Of a DNA stretch of 6,273 bases, positions 1 through 5,806 are shown in pieces. The position numbers and the translations under genes were made by a program. The notes beneath the pieces are model-generated. The model was not told the origin of the DNA. It was given only the letters and a program-made list of their open reading frames with translations, and did not search any database. Position 1 is the stretch's first letter; the number at the start of each line of letters is the position of its first letter. Source of the DNA: Bacillota bacterium (GTDB taxonomy: Bacteria > Bacillota > Clostridia > Christensenellales > CAG-138); NCBI GenBank assembly GCA_023393045.1, contig JAEWMV010000222.1, forward strand, positions 1 to 6,273. The letters run 5' to 3'.

Positions 1-581
1 CCGCGGAGCTTGCGCAGTCTCCGTACTACGCCGAGCTCACCAGCGGCGCCATGAAGATCTCGCTCACGTACTGCTCAGAAGGCGGCGTGCAGCAGGAAAA
101 CCTCGCGCTGCTCATACAGGCGAGTATGGCGGCCCTCGGCGTGACTGTAGAGATCACGGGCAAGCCTTTTGCCACCATGATGACGGATGCCGAGACCGTT
201 GAAACCACTCCCAACGCCTCCTTCGTGGCGTACGCGCCTTCCTATCTCGACGGCAGCGGCTACCTCAAGAACCGCTATCATTCCTCCTCCTGCGGCACGT
301 GGGAGCAGATGGAATGGCTGCAGGATCCCGAGATCGACGCGCTCATCGACCAATCTATGACCACCATGGATCAGGCTGCGCGCAACGCCCTGTATAAGGA
401 AATCTCCCTCAAGCTCATGGACATCTGCCCCAGCGTTTGGATGATGGACAGCGCGAGCACCACGGCATATCGCTCCAATTACTTCATCAGCCCCGTGGCG
501 GAAAAGTTCCAAGCGGGCGAGGACTTCGTCTACGCGATGGGCTACTCCTGCTACTACCGCGACTATAAGATACTCGGCTGA
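1..581 (+). CDS. ABC transporter substrate-binding protein, family 5 (peptide/nickel type), C-terminal part
   Basis: This is the 3' part of a gene that enters from the left edge. The reading frame is open from base 3 and gives 192 residues before TGA at 579-581, about a third of a usual 500-600 residue family 5 binding protein. The part seen matches the C-terminal lobe of such proteins: a beta-strand stretch ending in a long hydrophobic helix (LALLIQASMAALGVTVEI), the pattern NRYHSSSCGTWEQMEWLQD followed by PEIDALIDQSMTTMD, then the R..LYKEIS helix and a P.VWMMD strand. These proteins sit outside the membrane, usually as lipoproteins in Gram-positive bacteria, and hand substrate to the permeases. 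The signal peptide is outside the window. The permeases and ATPases of the same system follow directly. An internal ATG at 51 is not a credible start because homologous sequence continues upstream of it. Substrate specificity cannot be told from this fragment. Confidence 0.88.
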   Translation, partial: AELAQSPYYAELTSGAMKISLTYCSEGGVQQENLALLIQASMAALGVTVEITGKPFATMMTDAETVETTPNASFVAYAPSYLDGSGYLKNRYHSSSCGTWEQMEWLQDPEIDALIDQSMTTMDQAARNALYKEISLKLMDICPSVWMMDSASTTAYRSNYFISPVAEKFQAGEDFVYAMGYSCYYRDYKILG

Positions 582-600
582 TCCCAACATTATTGTTCTC

Positions 601-643
601 TTCGGTACATATGCGCGCTCAAAAGGCGCGCATATGTACCGAA
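601..643 (+). terminator. 18-bp perfect intercistronic hairpin (partial terminator or mRNA stabiliser)
   Basis: The arms 601-618 (TTCGGTACATATGCGCGC) and 626-643 are perfect reverse complements around a 7-nt loop, TCAAAAG. The hairpin lies 19 nt after the stop of the binding-protein gene and 44 nt before the first permease. There is no uninterrupted T tract directly behind it; the next bases are TAACGGATTCTTT, so a strong intrinsic terminator is not certain. In Opp/Dpp-type operons a hairpin here often ends part of the transcripts or protects the 3' end of the binding-protein message, giving more binding protein than membrane parts. That role is inferred from position and structure. Confidence 0.72.
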
Positions 644-672
644 TAACGGATTCTTTATAAGCCATCATCCCG

Positions 673-680
673 AAGGAGAG
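673..680 (+). promoter_or_regulatory. Ribosome binding site of the first permease
   Basis: AAGGAGAG lies 7 nt before the ATG at 688. It is the strongest Shine-Dalgarno match in the 106-nt gap after the binding-protein gene and fixes the start of the first permease. It allows independent ribosome loading downstream of the hairpin. Confidence 0.7.
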
Positions 681-687
681 GGTTCAA

Positions 688-1704
688 ATGATCCTGAAGC
701 TACTCAAACGCATCGCCTCCTATCTGCTGGTGCTGCTCGGGCTTTCGATATTCGTGTTCATACTCGTGCGCGTCATGCCCGGCGACACCGCGCGCCTTGC
801 GCTTGGTCCCCGTGCGCCGGAGGAAACCGTGCAGGCGCTGCGCGAGGAAATGCACCTGGATAAGTCCATCCCCGTGCAGTACTGGTATTGGCTCACGGGC
901 ATCGTCAAGGGCGATTTGGGCACGTCCGTCATCACCAAGCGGCCCATCACCGAGGACATCAAGTTCTACCTGCCCGCGACCATAGAGCTTGCGCTCATGT
1001 CCGCCGTCATTATGGCAAGCTGCGGCATACTGCTTGGCGTGACGGCGACCAAATATTCCGACAAATGGCCGGACGCGATCATCCGCGTGCTGTCCTACCT
1101 TGGCATCGTGGCGCCCGCGTTCCTGTGGGCGGTGCTCGCCATGCTGCTTTTTGCCTATCTCATTCCGATACTTCCCGTCGCGGGCAGAATCAGCGCGGGC
1201 ATGACCCCGCCTGCGTCCGTGACCGGTCTCTATATGATCGATTACCTTCTGCAGGGGAACACCAAGGGCGCGTGGGACGCCTTCTGCCACCTCATCATGC
1301 CCGCGGTGGTGCTTTCCTTCGGCGGCATCAGCCAGAGCGCGCGCATCTGCCGCGCGAGCATGGTGTCCAACATGGAAAAGCCCTACGCGGCGGCGGAGCG
1401 GGCCTACGGCATACCGGAGAACAAGATACTCTATAAGTATCTCCTCAAGCCCTCACTGAGTTCCTTCATCTCCGTCACGGCGCTCGATATCGCCATGCTC
1501 TTTGGCGGCGCGTATCTGGTGGAGAGCATTTTCAACTATCCCGGCCTCTCGCGCTACGGCCTCACCGCCATGCTCAACAAGGACGTGTTCGCGGTTTCGG
1601 CGGTGATGCTGGTGGACGGGGTGATCGTGATCGCCTTCAACCTTTTGACGGATATCATCATCTCCCTCCTCGATCCGAGGATACGCTACTCCTCTTCCAA
1701 TTGA
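688..1704 (+). CDS. ABC transporter permease, DppB/OppB type
   Basis: A 338-residue inner-membrane permease, one of two that form the translocation channel of a Dpp/Opp-family importer. Family landmarks are plain. The N-terminus has a short basic segment and a first membrane helix (about 9-29) leading to RVMPGD. The soluble segment 'LREEMHLDKSIPVQYWYWL' and 'GDLGTS' follow. Further helices lie at about 98-119, 136-160, 198-212, 262-282 and 303-325. LPVAGR (162-167) and the HLIMPAVVLS stretch (201-210) are typical of the DppB half. The cytoplasmic EAA loop that docks on the ATPases is at about 233-257 (AAAERAYG, then KYLLKPSL), and the protein ends in LLDPRIRY. Length is normal for the family (310-340). 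The ATG at 688 has a good ribosome binding site. The DppC-type partner follows after 30 nt. Peptide, nickel, opine or other small-molecule substrates are all possible in this family. Confidence 0.95.
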   Translation: MILKLLKRIASYLLVLLGLSIFVFILVRVMPGDTARLALGPRAPEETVQALREEMHLDKSIPVQYWYWLTGIVKGDLGTSVITKRPITEDIKFYLPATIELALMSAVIMASCGILLGVTATKYSDKWPDAIIRVLSYLGIVAPAFLWAVLAMLLFAYLIPILPVAGRISAGMTPPASVTGLYMIDYLLQGNTKGAWDAFCHLIMPAVVLSFGGISQSARICRASMVSNMEKPYAAAERAYGIPENKILYKYLLKPSLSSFISVTALDIAMLFGGAYLVESIFNYPGLSRYGLTAMLNKDVFAVSAVMLVDGVIVIAFNLLTDIIISLLDPRIRYSSSN

Positions 1705-1734
1705 CGAAGAGAGCTTTGAGAAAGGAAGCGGATT

Positions 1735-2649
1735 ATGGAAAGCTGCCGTTCAAGAATCGACGTATCCCAGGTGGACGTTGCCCGCATACCCAAGCGCAAC
1801 GCTTGGGAGGACGCAAGAAAACTATGGTATAAATTCTCGCTCAACAAGGTCTCCGTCGTGGGGTTCGCGCTGATACTGCTCATCGTGATCGTCGCAATCT
1901 TCTATAAGAGCCTTGCGCCCTACCCCGAGCATGTGGGCGCGATGGTGGACTTTAAAAACGCCTGCCTTGCGCCCTCGTGGGAGCATCTTTGCGGCACCGA
2001 TCAGGTCGGGCGCGATATCTTAAGCCGCATCATGTACGCGTTTCGCGGCGCGCTCACCATGGGCATCGTGGCGATACTCGCCATATTGCCGCTCGGCGGC
2101 GTGCTGGGCCTCATCGCGGGGTATTGGAACGGGCGCTTCGTTTCAAACCTCATCATGCGCATTGCGGACGTGTTCCTCTCGCTGCCCACGCTCATCCTCG
2201 TGATGTGCGTATCCTCCATCATGGCGCCGAGCATGCGAAACGCCATGCTCGCCATCAGCATTTCCTGGTGGCCTTGGTATACGCGCCTGGTCTACGGCAT
2301 CGTGACCTCCACGAGGAATGAAATCTACATCCGCTCGGCCGAGGTGCTGGGCGCGGGCACGTGGCACATCCTCATCAAGGAAATCCTGCCAAACGCCCTC
2401 GGCCCCATACTCACCAAGATGACGCTCGACTTCGGCGTGGCGATACTCGCCGGCGCGACGCTCAGCTTCGTGGGCATGGGCGAGCAGCCGCCCGCGCCGA
2501 GCTTGGGCGCGATGGTGTCAAGCGGCGTGGGGTATCTGCCCGACCAGTGGTGGATGGCGGTGTTCCCGGCCTTTGCGATCATGCTGATCGTGCTGGGCTT
2601 CAACCTTCTGGGTGACGGCATCGGCGACATGCTTTCCGATGCGGAGTGA
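1735..2649 (+). CDS. ABC transporter permease, DppC/OppC type
   Basis: A 304-residue inner-membrane permease that pairs with the preceding DppB-type protein. The N-terminal cytoplasmic segment carries the family's W-x6-W-x4-L-N-K pattern (residues 24-38, ending FSLNKVS). The first helix (about 40-61) ends in SLAPYPE. The conserved HLCGTDQVGRDILSRIMY segment (84-101) comes next, then helices at about 106-128, 143-166, 172-190, 232-248 and 272-294. The EAA-type ATPase-docking loop is RSAEVLGAG...EILPNALGPI (200-225), and AGATLSFVGMGEQPPAPSLG (239-258) is a strong DppC hallmark. The start is supported by AAAGGA at 1721-1726, 8 nt before ATG. The protein ends LLGDGIGDMLSDAE and lacks the DPRLR-type tail that commonly closes DppC proteins. 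Its last codons contain the ribosome binding site of the next gene, so the two are probably translationally coupled. Confidence 0.95.
   Translation: MESCRSRIDVSQVDVARIPKRNAWEDARKLWYKFSLNKVSVVGFALILLIVIVAIFYKSLAPYPEHVGAMVDFKNACLAPSWEHLCGTDQVGRDILSRIMYAFRGALTMGIVAILAILPLGGVLGLIAGYWNGRFVSNLIMRIADVFLSLPTLILVMCVSSIMAPSMRNAMLAISISWWPWYTRLVYGIVTSTRNEIYIRSAEVLGAGTWHILIKEILPNALGPILTKMTLDFGVAILAGATLSFVGMGEQPPAPSLGAMVSSGVGYLPDQWWMAVFPAFAIMLIVLGFNLLGDGIGDMLSDAE
2643..2646 (+). promoter_or_regulatory. Ribosome binding site that decides the start of the first ATPase
   Basis: GGAG sits within the last two sense codons of the DppC-type gene and is 8 nt before ATG 2655. A GTG in the same frame at 2646 overlaps this site and has no purine-rich sequence at a workable distance upstream. 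ATG 2655 is therefore the better start. Confidence 0.6.
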
Positions 2650-2654
2650 CGCGT

Positions 2655-3671
2655 ATGAACAAGAATGATTTAATGCCAAACGATATGGAAAACCGCGTGG
2701 TGGACGTGCGCGACCTGTTCATCTCCTTCCGCACCTTCAAGGGCTACACGAAGGTGTTGAACGGCGTGAACCTGCACGTTTCGCGCAAGGAGAAGATCGC
2801 CATCGTGGGCGAGACGGGCTGCGGCAAGACCACCACCGTCAACGCCATTGCGCACATACTCGCCAAACAGGCGCACATCGACGGGGGCGAAATCTACTTC
2901 CACGGGCACGACTCCCTCAAAATGACAGAGAGGGAAATCAAGAAGCTGCGCGCGAGCGGGATTTCCGTGATCTTTCAGGATCCCATCGCCTCATTGAACC
3001 CCGTTTTCACCATAGGCGACCAGATGGCCGAGGTCATCAAGTATTCCGGCATCGAGAACGCGGGGGATAAAAAGGTGCAGAGGGAGCGCACCATCGCGGC
3101 TTTGAAGGAAACCTCGCTGCCCGACCCGGAGCGGCTCATGGACAATTACCCCTTCCAGCTCTCCGGCGGCATGCGCCAGCGCATCTGCATCGCGATGTCG
3201 CTTGCGACTCCGCGCGACCTCGTCATCGCGGACGAACCCACCACCAACCTCGACGTGACCATACAGGATCAGGTGCTGAAAATCCTGCGCCACCGCGTGG
3301 AGGATAAAAAGAGCGCGCTCATCCTCATCACCCACTCTCTGGGCGTGGCGCGCGAGGTGGCGGACCGCATCTATGTGATGTACGCGGGCAATATGGTAGA
3401 AACAGCAAGCTCAAAGGAGCTTTTCCGCGAATGCCTGCATCCCTACGCCAAGGGGCTCATGAGCTGCATACCCAAGCTTTCCGGCGGCGGCATCGCCTCG
3501 GGCATACCGGGATACCTGCCCAATTACCTCACACCTCCTCCGGGCTGCCGCTATGAGTCGAGGTGCCCGCACGCCATGGCGCGCTGCCGCGAGGCCATGC
3601 CTCCCATGTTTGAGGCCGCGCCGGAGCATTACGTCGCCTGCTATCTTTATGAACGAGGAACGAGCGCATGA
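2655..3671 (+). CDS. ABC transporter ATP-binding protein, DppD/OppD type
   Basis: A 338-residue cytoplasmic ATPase, the D-type half of the ATPase pair that drives the importer. Counting from ATG 2655, visible motifs are Walker A GETGCGKT (52-59, with Cys where Ser is usual), Q-loop FQDP (Gln108), ABC signature LSGGMRQR (169-176), Walker B LVIADEPT followed by NLD (189-200) and the switch histidine in ITHS (His227). After the nucleotide-binding domain comes the Opp/Dpp C-terminal extension with HPYAKGL (262-268), SCIP and the PPPGC...RCP motif. Four cysteines there (298, 304, 311, 329) fit CX5CX6CX17C. That pattern has been linked to a [4Fe-4S] cluster in mycobacterial relatives; a cluster here is inference. 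An alternative GTG start at 2646 would add three residues but lacks a ribosome binding site. The 3' end overlaps the next gene by 4 nt (ATGA). Confidence 0.94.
   Translation: MNKNDLMPNDMENRVVDVRDLFISFRTFKGYTKVLNGVNLHVSRKEKIAIVGETGCGKTTTVNAIAHILAKQAHIDGGEIYFHGHDSLKMTEREIKKLRASGISVIFQDPIASLNPVFTIGDQMAEVIKYSGIENAGDKKVQRERTIAALKETSLPDPERLMDNYPFQLSGGMRQRICIAMSLATPRDLVIADEPTTNLDVTIQDQVLKILRHRVEDKKSALILITHSLGVAREVADRIYVMYAGNMVETASSKELFRECLHPYAKGLMSCIPKLSGGGIASGIPGYLPNYLTPPPGCRYESRCPHAMARCREAMPPMFEAAPEHYVACYLYERGTSA
3655..3671 (+). promoter_or_regulatory. Ribosome binding site and ATGA stop-start overlap between the two ATPase genes
   Basis: GAGGAA at 3655-3660 lies inside the end of the first ATPase gene, 7 nt before ATG 3668. 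The TGA stop at 3669-3671 overlaps that start. This suggests translational coupling and near 1:1 synthesis of the two ATPases, as expected if they work as a heterodimer. A second ATG at 3671 directly follows and could also serve as the start. Confidence 0.65.
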
Positions 3672-4651
3672 TGAATGAAGACATACTCGTAGTCGAGAAT
3701 TTGAAAAAATACTTCCCCGTCAAATCCAAGGGAAAAGAAGAGCTTTTTGTCAAGGCGATAGACGGCGTGAGCTTCACCCTCAAGCCCGGGGAAACGCTGG
3801 GGCTCGTGGGCGAGTCCGGCTCGGGCAAGAGCACGGTCGCCTACGACGTGGTGGGCATGTACAGCCCCACGGAAGGCTCCATACGCTTCAAGGGGCAGGA
3901 GATCGGCATGCTGCTTCGGGACAGGCCGCTTTCCCTCAAAAAGGAGATACAGATCGTATTCCAGGACCCGGGCACGTCGCTCAACCCCAAGCGCACGGTC
4001 TATAAGATACTGGAGCTGCCGCTCAAAATCCACCATGTGTGCGAGAGGAAGGATTATCTCAAGTTCGTCGCGCGCCTGATGGACCTTGTGGAGCTGCCCT
4101 ATGAGTACATGTTCAAGTACCCGGCGGCATTGGGCGGCGGCGAGCGGCAAATGGTTGCCATCGCCCGCGCGCTTGCGACCGACCCCACGCTCATCGTCCT
4201 TGACGAGCCCACGAGCGCGCTCGACGTGTCCGTGCAGGCGAAGATCATCAACACGCTGCTGCGCCTGCAGAAGGAAATGCAGCTGAGCTACCTTTTCATC
4301 ACGCACGACCTGAGCCTGATGCGCAACGTCGCCACGCGCGTGGCCATCATGTATCTGGGCAAGATCGCGGAGATCGCGCCCACGGAGGACTTTTTCAGCA
4401 ATCCGCAGCACCCCTATACCAAAATGCTGCTTTCTTCCATCCCCGTCGTGAGCGAGGAGGAGGAGAAATTCAAGCCGGAGCGCATCGAGTCGAGGGGGGA
4501 GATCCCCAGCCCCGTCAACGTGCCCCCGGGCTGCAGCTTCAACACGCGCTGCCCGTTTGCCTGGGAAAAGTGCCGCGAGGAGGATCCCGCTATTCTGGAA
4601 ACTGCGAACGAACATTTGGTGAGATGCCATTTGTATGGGATGAAGAGGTAA
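3668..4651 (+). CDS. ABC transporter ATP-binding protein, DppF/OppF type
   Basis: A 327-residue cytoplasmic ATPase, the F-type partner of the preceding D-type subunit. Motifs seen are Walker A GESGSGKST (48-56), Q-loop VFQDPGTSLNP (Gln99), Walker B LIVLDEPTSALD (175-186) and switch His213 in ITHDLS. The typical MYLGKIAEIAP strand (228-238), QHPYT (247-251) and the C-terminal VPPGC...TRCP motif follow. The ABC signature reads LGGGE (155-159) rather than LSGGQ: the usual serine is replaced by glycine and the glutamine by glutamate. The rest of the core is intact. Four C-terminal cysteines (289, 295, 302, 320) show the same CX5CX6CX17C spacing as the D-type partner. An acidic stretch, EEEEKF, sits at 263-268. 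Length is normal. Alternative start ATG 3671 would remove one residue. Confidence 0.95.
   Translation: MMNEDILVVENLKKYFPVKSKGKEELFVKAIDGVSFTLKPGETLGLVGESGSGKSTVAYDVVGMYSPTEGSIRFKGQEIGMLLRDRPLSLKKEIQIVFQDPGTSLNPKRTVYKILELPLKIHHVCERKDYLKFVARLMDLVELPYEYMFKYPAALGGGERQMVAIARALATDPTLIVLDEPTSALDVSVQAKIINTLLRLQKEMQLSYLFITHDLSLMRNVATRVAIMYLGKIAEIAPTEDFFSNPQHPYTKMLLSSIPVVSEEEEKFKPERIESRGEIPSPVNVPPGCSFNTRCPFAWEKCREEDPAILETANEHLVRCHLYGMKR
4644..4648 (+). promoter_or_regulatory. Ribosome binding site of the DUF917 gene, embedded in the end of the second ATPase gene
   Basis: AGAGG lies directly before the TAA stop of the second ATPase gene and 6 nt before ATG 4655. Only 3 nt separate the two genes. Their expression is probably tied together, which is the best sequence evidence that the DUF917 protein belongs functionally with the transporter. 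Confidence 0.6.
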
Positions 4652-4654
4652 GAG

Positions 4655-5788
4655 ATGGAGTTTAAGGACTTTCGACTGAAAACCAAACAGGACATTGAGG
4701 ATTTCCTCACGGGCTGCGCCTTTTACGGCACGGGCGGCGGCGGCAACACCACGGTGGGCCGCGCGTCGCTCAACAAGTGCCTGGAGAGAGGGCTTGACAT
4801 CACGCTCCTTCGTCCCGAGGACATCGAGGACGACGGATTGTATTGCAGCGCCTTCTTCATGGGCAGCATCGCGCCCAAAACCGAGGAGGTTTTGCGCGAT
4901 ATGGAGCGCAACGGCTTCACCCAGAGGAAGCACGGCCTTGAGGATATGCTCATCGGCGCGGTGCGCGCGCTGGAAAATTACCTTGGCAAAAAGGTCGCGG
5001 GCCTCATGATTGCGGAGCCCGGCGGCTCCAACGCGGCCTGCTGCATGGCGGCGGGCTATATGATGGGCCTGCCCGTATTAAACGGCGACCCCGTGGGGCG
5101 CGCCGTGCCTGAAATGGTGCAGGGACCCCACGCCATGCAGGGAAGGGTGTGCCTGCCCGCCGCGTATTTCGACTCTTGGGGAAACGTCAACATCACGGTT
5201 GAGATTTCCTCCTACAAGGGGATGGAGCGCGTGGGCAAGTTTTTAAGCCAGGCCTCCTACGGCGAGATGGCCGAGGCCGCCTACGCCATGACGGGGCGCG
5301 AGGTGAAGGAAATCCTCATCCCCTATTCGCTTTCGCGCGCGTGGCGCGTGGGCAGCGCCATCAACCGCGCGGTGGAGCGCAGGGAAGACCCGCTCGCCGC
5401 GGCGGCGAAGGCCTCCGGCGGGCGCGTGATGGGCCGCGGCAGGCTGCATGATATTGAGACAAAAGATGCGGACGGGTACTATTGGGGCACGTATCGCATA
5501 GAGGGCGAAGGGGAGCACGCGGGCAAGGATTATAAGATTTGGTTTAAGAATGAGAACCACGTGCTTTGGGTCGACGGCGTGCCCGTGACCACAAGCCCCG
5601 ACCTCATCACCATCATCAATGATAAAACCGGCGCGCCCATACTCAACTCCTTCCTAAAAGAAGGGGAACCTGTGGGCATCGTCACCAACCCGTCCGACCC
5701 GTTTTATATGTGCGACAAGGCTGTGGAGGTATTCGGCCCCCGCGCGTTCGGCTTTGATTTCGACTATGTCGCGTATCAAAAGGACTGA
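4655..5788 (+). CDS. DUF917 family protein (S-methyl-thiohydantoin desulfurase-like)
   Basis: A 377-residue protein recognised as DUF917, now linked to S-methyl thiohydantoin desulfurases. The N-terminus has the family pattern of a short helix (IEDFLTGCAFYGTG) running into the glycine loop GTGGGGN (25-31) with a following Gly-Arg. The acidic RPEDIEDDGL stretch and a MGSIAPK segment (69-75) come next. AEPGGSNA (120-127) corresponds to the family's EIGG.NA segment, and LPVLNGDPVGRAVPEM (139-154) to its LPVVDADGMGRAFPE segment. The second half (about 215-377) holds beta-rich sequence ending NPSDPFYMCDKAVEVFGPRAFG. No signal peptide or membrane segment is seen, so it is probably cytoplasmic. Some family members act on thiohydantoins formed in ergothioneine or methylhistidine breakdown, and others lie beside hydantoinase/oxoprolinase genes; neither is visible here. 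The reaction of this protein is unknown. It sits 3 nt after the importer and 18 nt before HMG-CoA reductase. Confidence 0.88.
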   Translation: MEFKDFRLKTKQDIEDFLTGCAFYGTGGGGNTTVGRASLNKCLERGLDITLLRPEDIEDDGLYCSAFFMGSIAPKTEEVLRDMERNGFTQRKHGLEDMLIGAVRALENYLGKKVAGLMIAEPGGSNAACCMAAGYMMGLPVLNGDPVGRAVPEMVQGPHAMQGRVCLPAAYFDSWGNVNITVEISSYKGMERVGKFLSQASYGEMAEAAYAMTGREVKEILIPYSLSRAWRVGSAINRAVERREDPLAAAAKASGGRVMGRGRLHDIETKDADGYYWGTYRIEGEGEHAGKDYKIWFKNENHVLWVDGVPVTTSPDLITIINDKTGAPILNSFLKEGEPVGIVTNPSDPFYMCDKAVEVFGPRAFGFDFDYVAYQKD

Positions 5789-5794
5789 GTGGAG

Positions 5795-5801
5795 AAAGGA
5801 G
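5795..5801 (+). promoter_or_regulatory. Ribosome binding site of the HMG-CoA reductase gene
   Basis: AAAGGAG lies 5 nt before ATG 5807, in the 18-nt gap after the DUF917 stop. It fixes the start of the last gene and leaves no room for an independent promoter, so the gene is most likely read from the same transcript. Confidence 0.7.
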
Positions 5802-5806
5802 AAAGC

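Noticed and set aside
632..661. TTTATAA at 654-660 as a possible -10 box for a promoter before the first permease
   Set aside because: No acceptable -35 sequence lies 16-18 nt upstream, where the hairpin arm sits instead. Read-through from the binding-protein gene explains expression well enough.
75..668. A 197-codon open frame on the - strand opposite the binding-protein gene and the hairpin
   Set aside because: It runs through the 18-bp hairpin, has low-complexity Arg/His/Val composition and shows no family resemblance. The opposite strand is a clear binding-protein C-terminus.
1702..1707. TTGACG as a possible -35 box in the gap between the two permease genes
   Set aside because: It overlaps the stop codon of the first permease. 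No TATAAT-like -10 is seen at the right distance before the next start, and the gap is only 30 nt.
2646..2654. GTG at 2646 as the start of the first ATPase
   Set aside because: No ribosome binding site precedes it at a normal distance, while ATG 2655 has GGAG 8 nt upstream. It remains possible but is less likely.
3647..4933. A 428-codon open frame on the - strand, opposite the second ATPase and the start of the DUF917 gene
   Set aside because: Its translation is rich in His, Arg and Ala with no recognisable domain. It runs across two well-supported genes and the junction between them. Such frames arise opposite GC-rich genes with few stop codons on the complementary strand.
4655..5788. Possibility that the DUF917 protein is a classical hydantoinase or oxoprolinase ATPase subunit
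   Set aside because: It is only 377 residues and lacks the actin-like ATPase motifs of HyuA. The GTGGGGN loop and overall layout fit DUF917.
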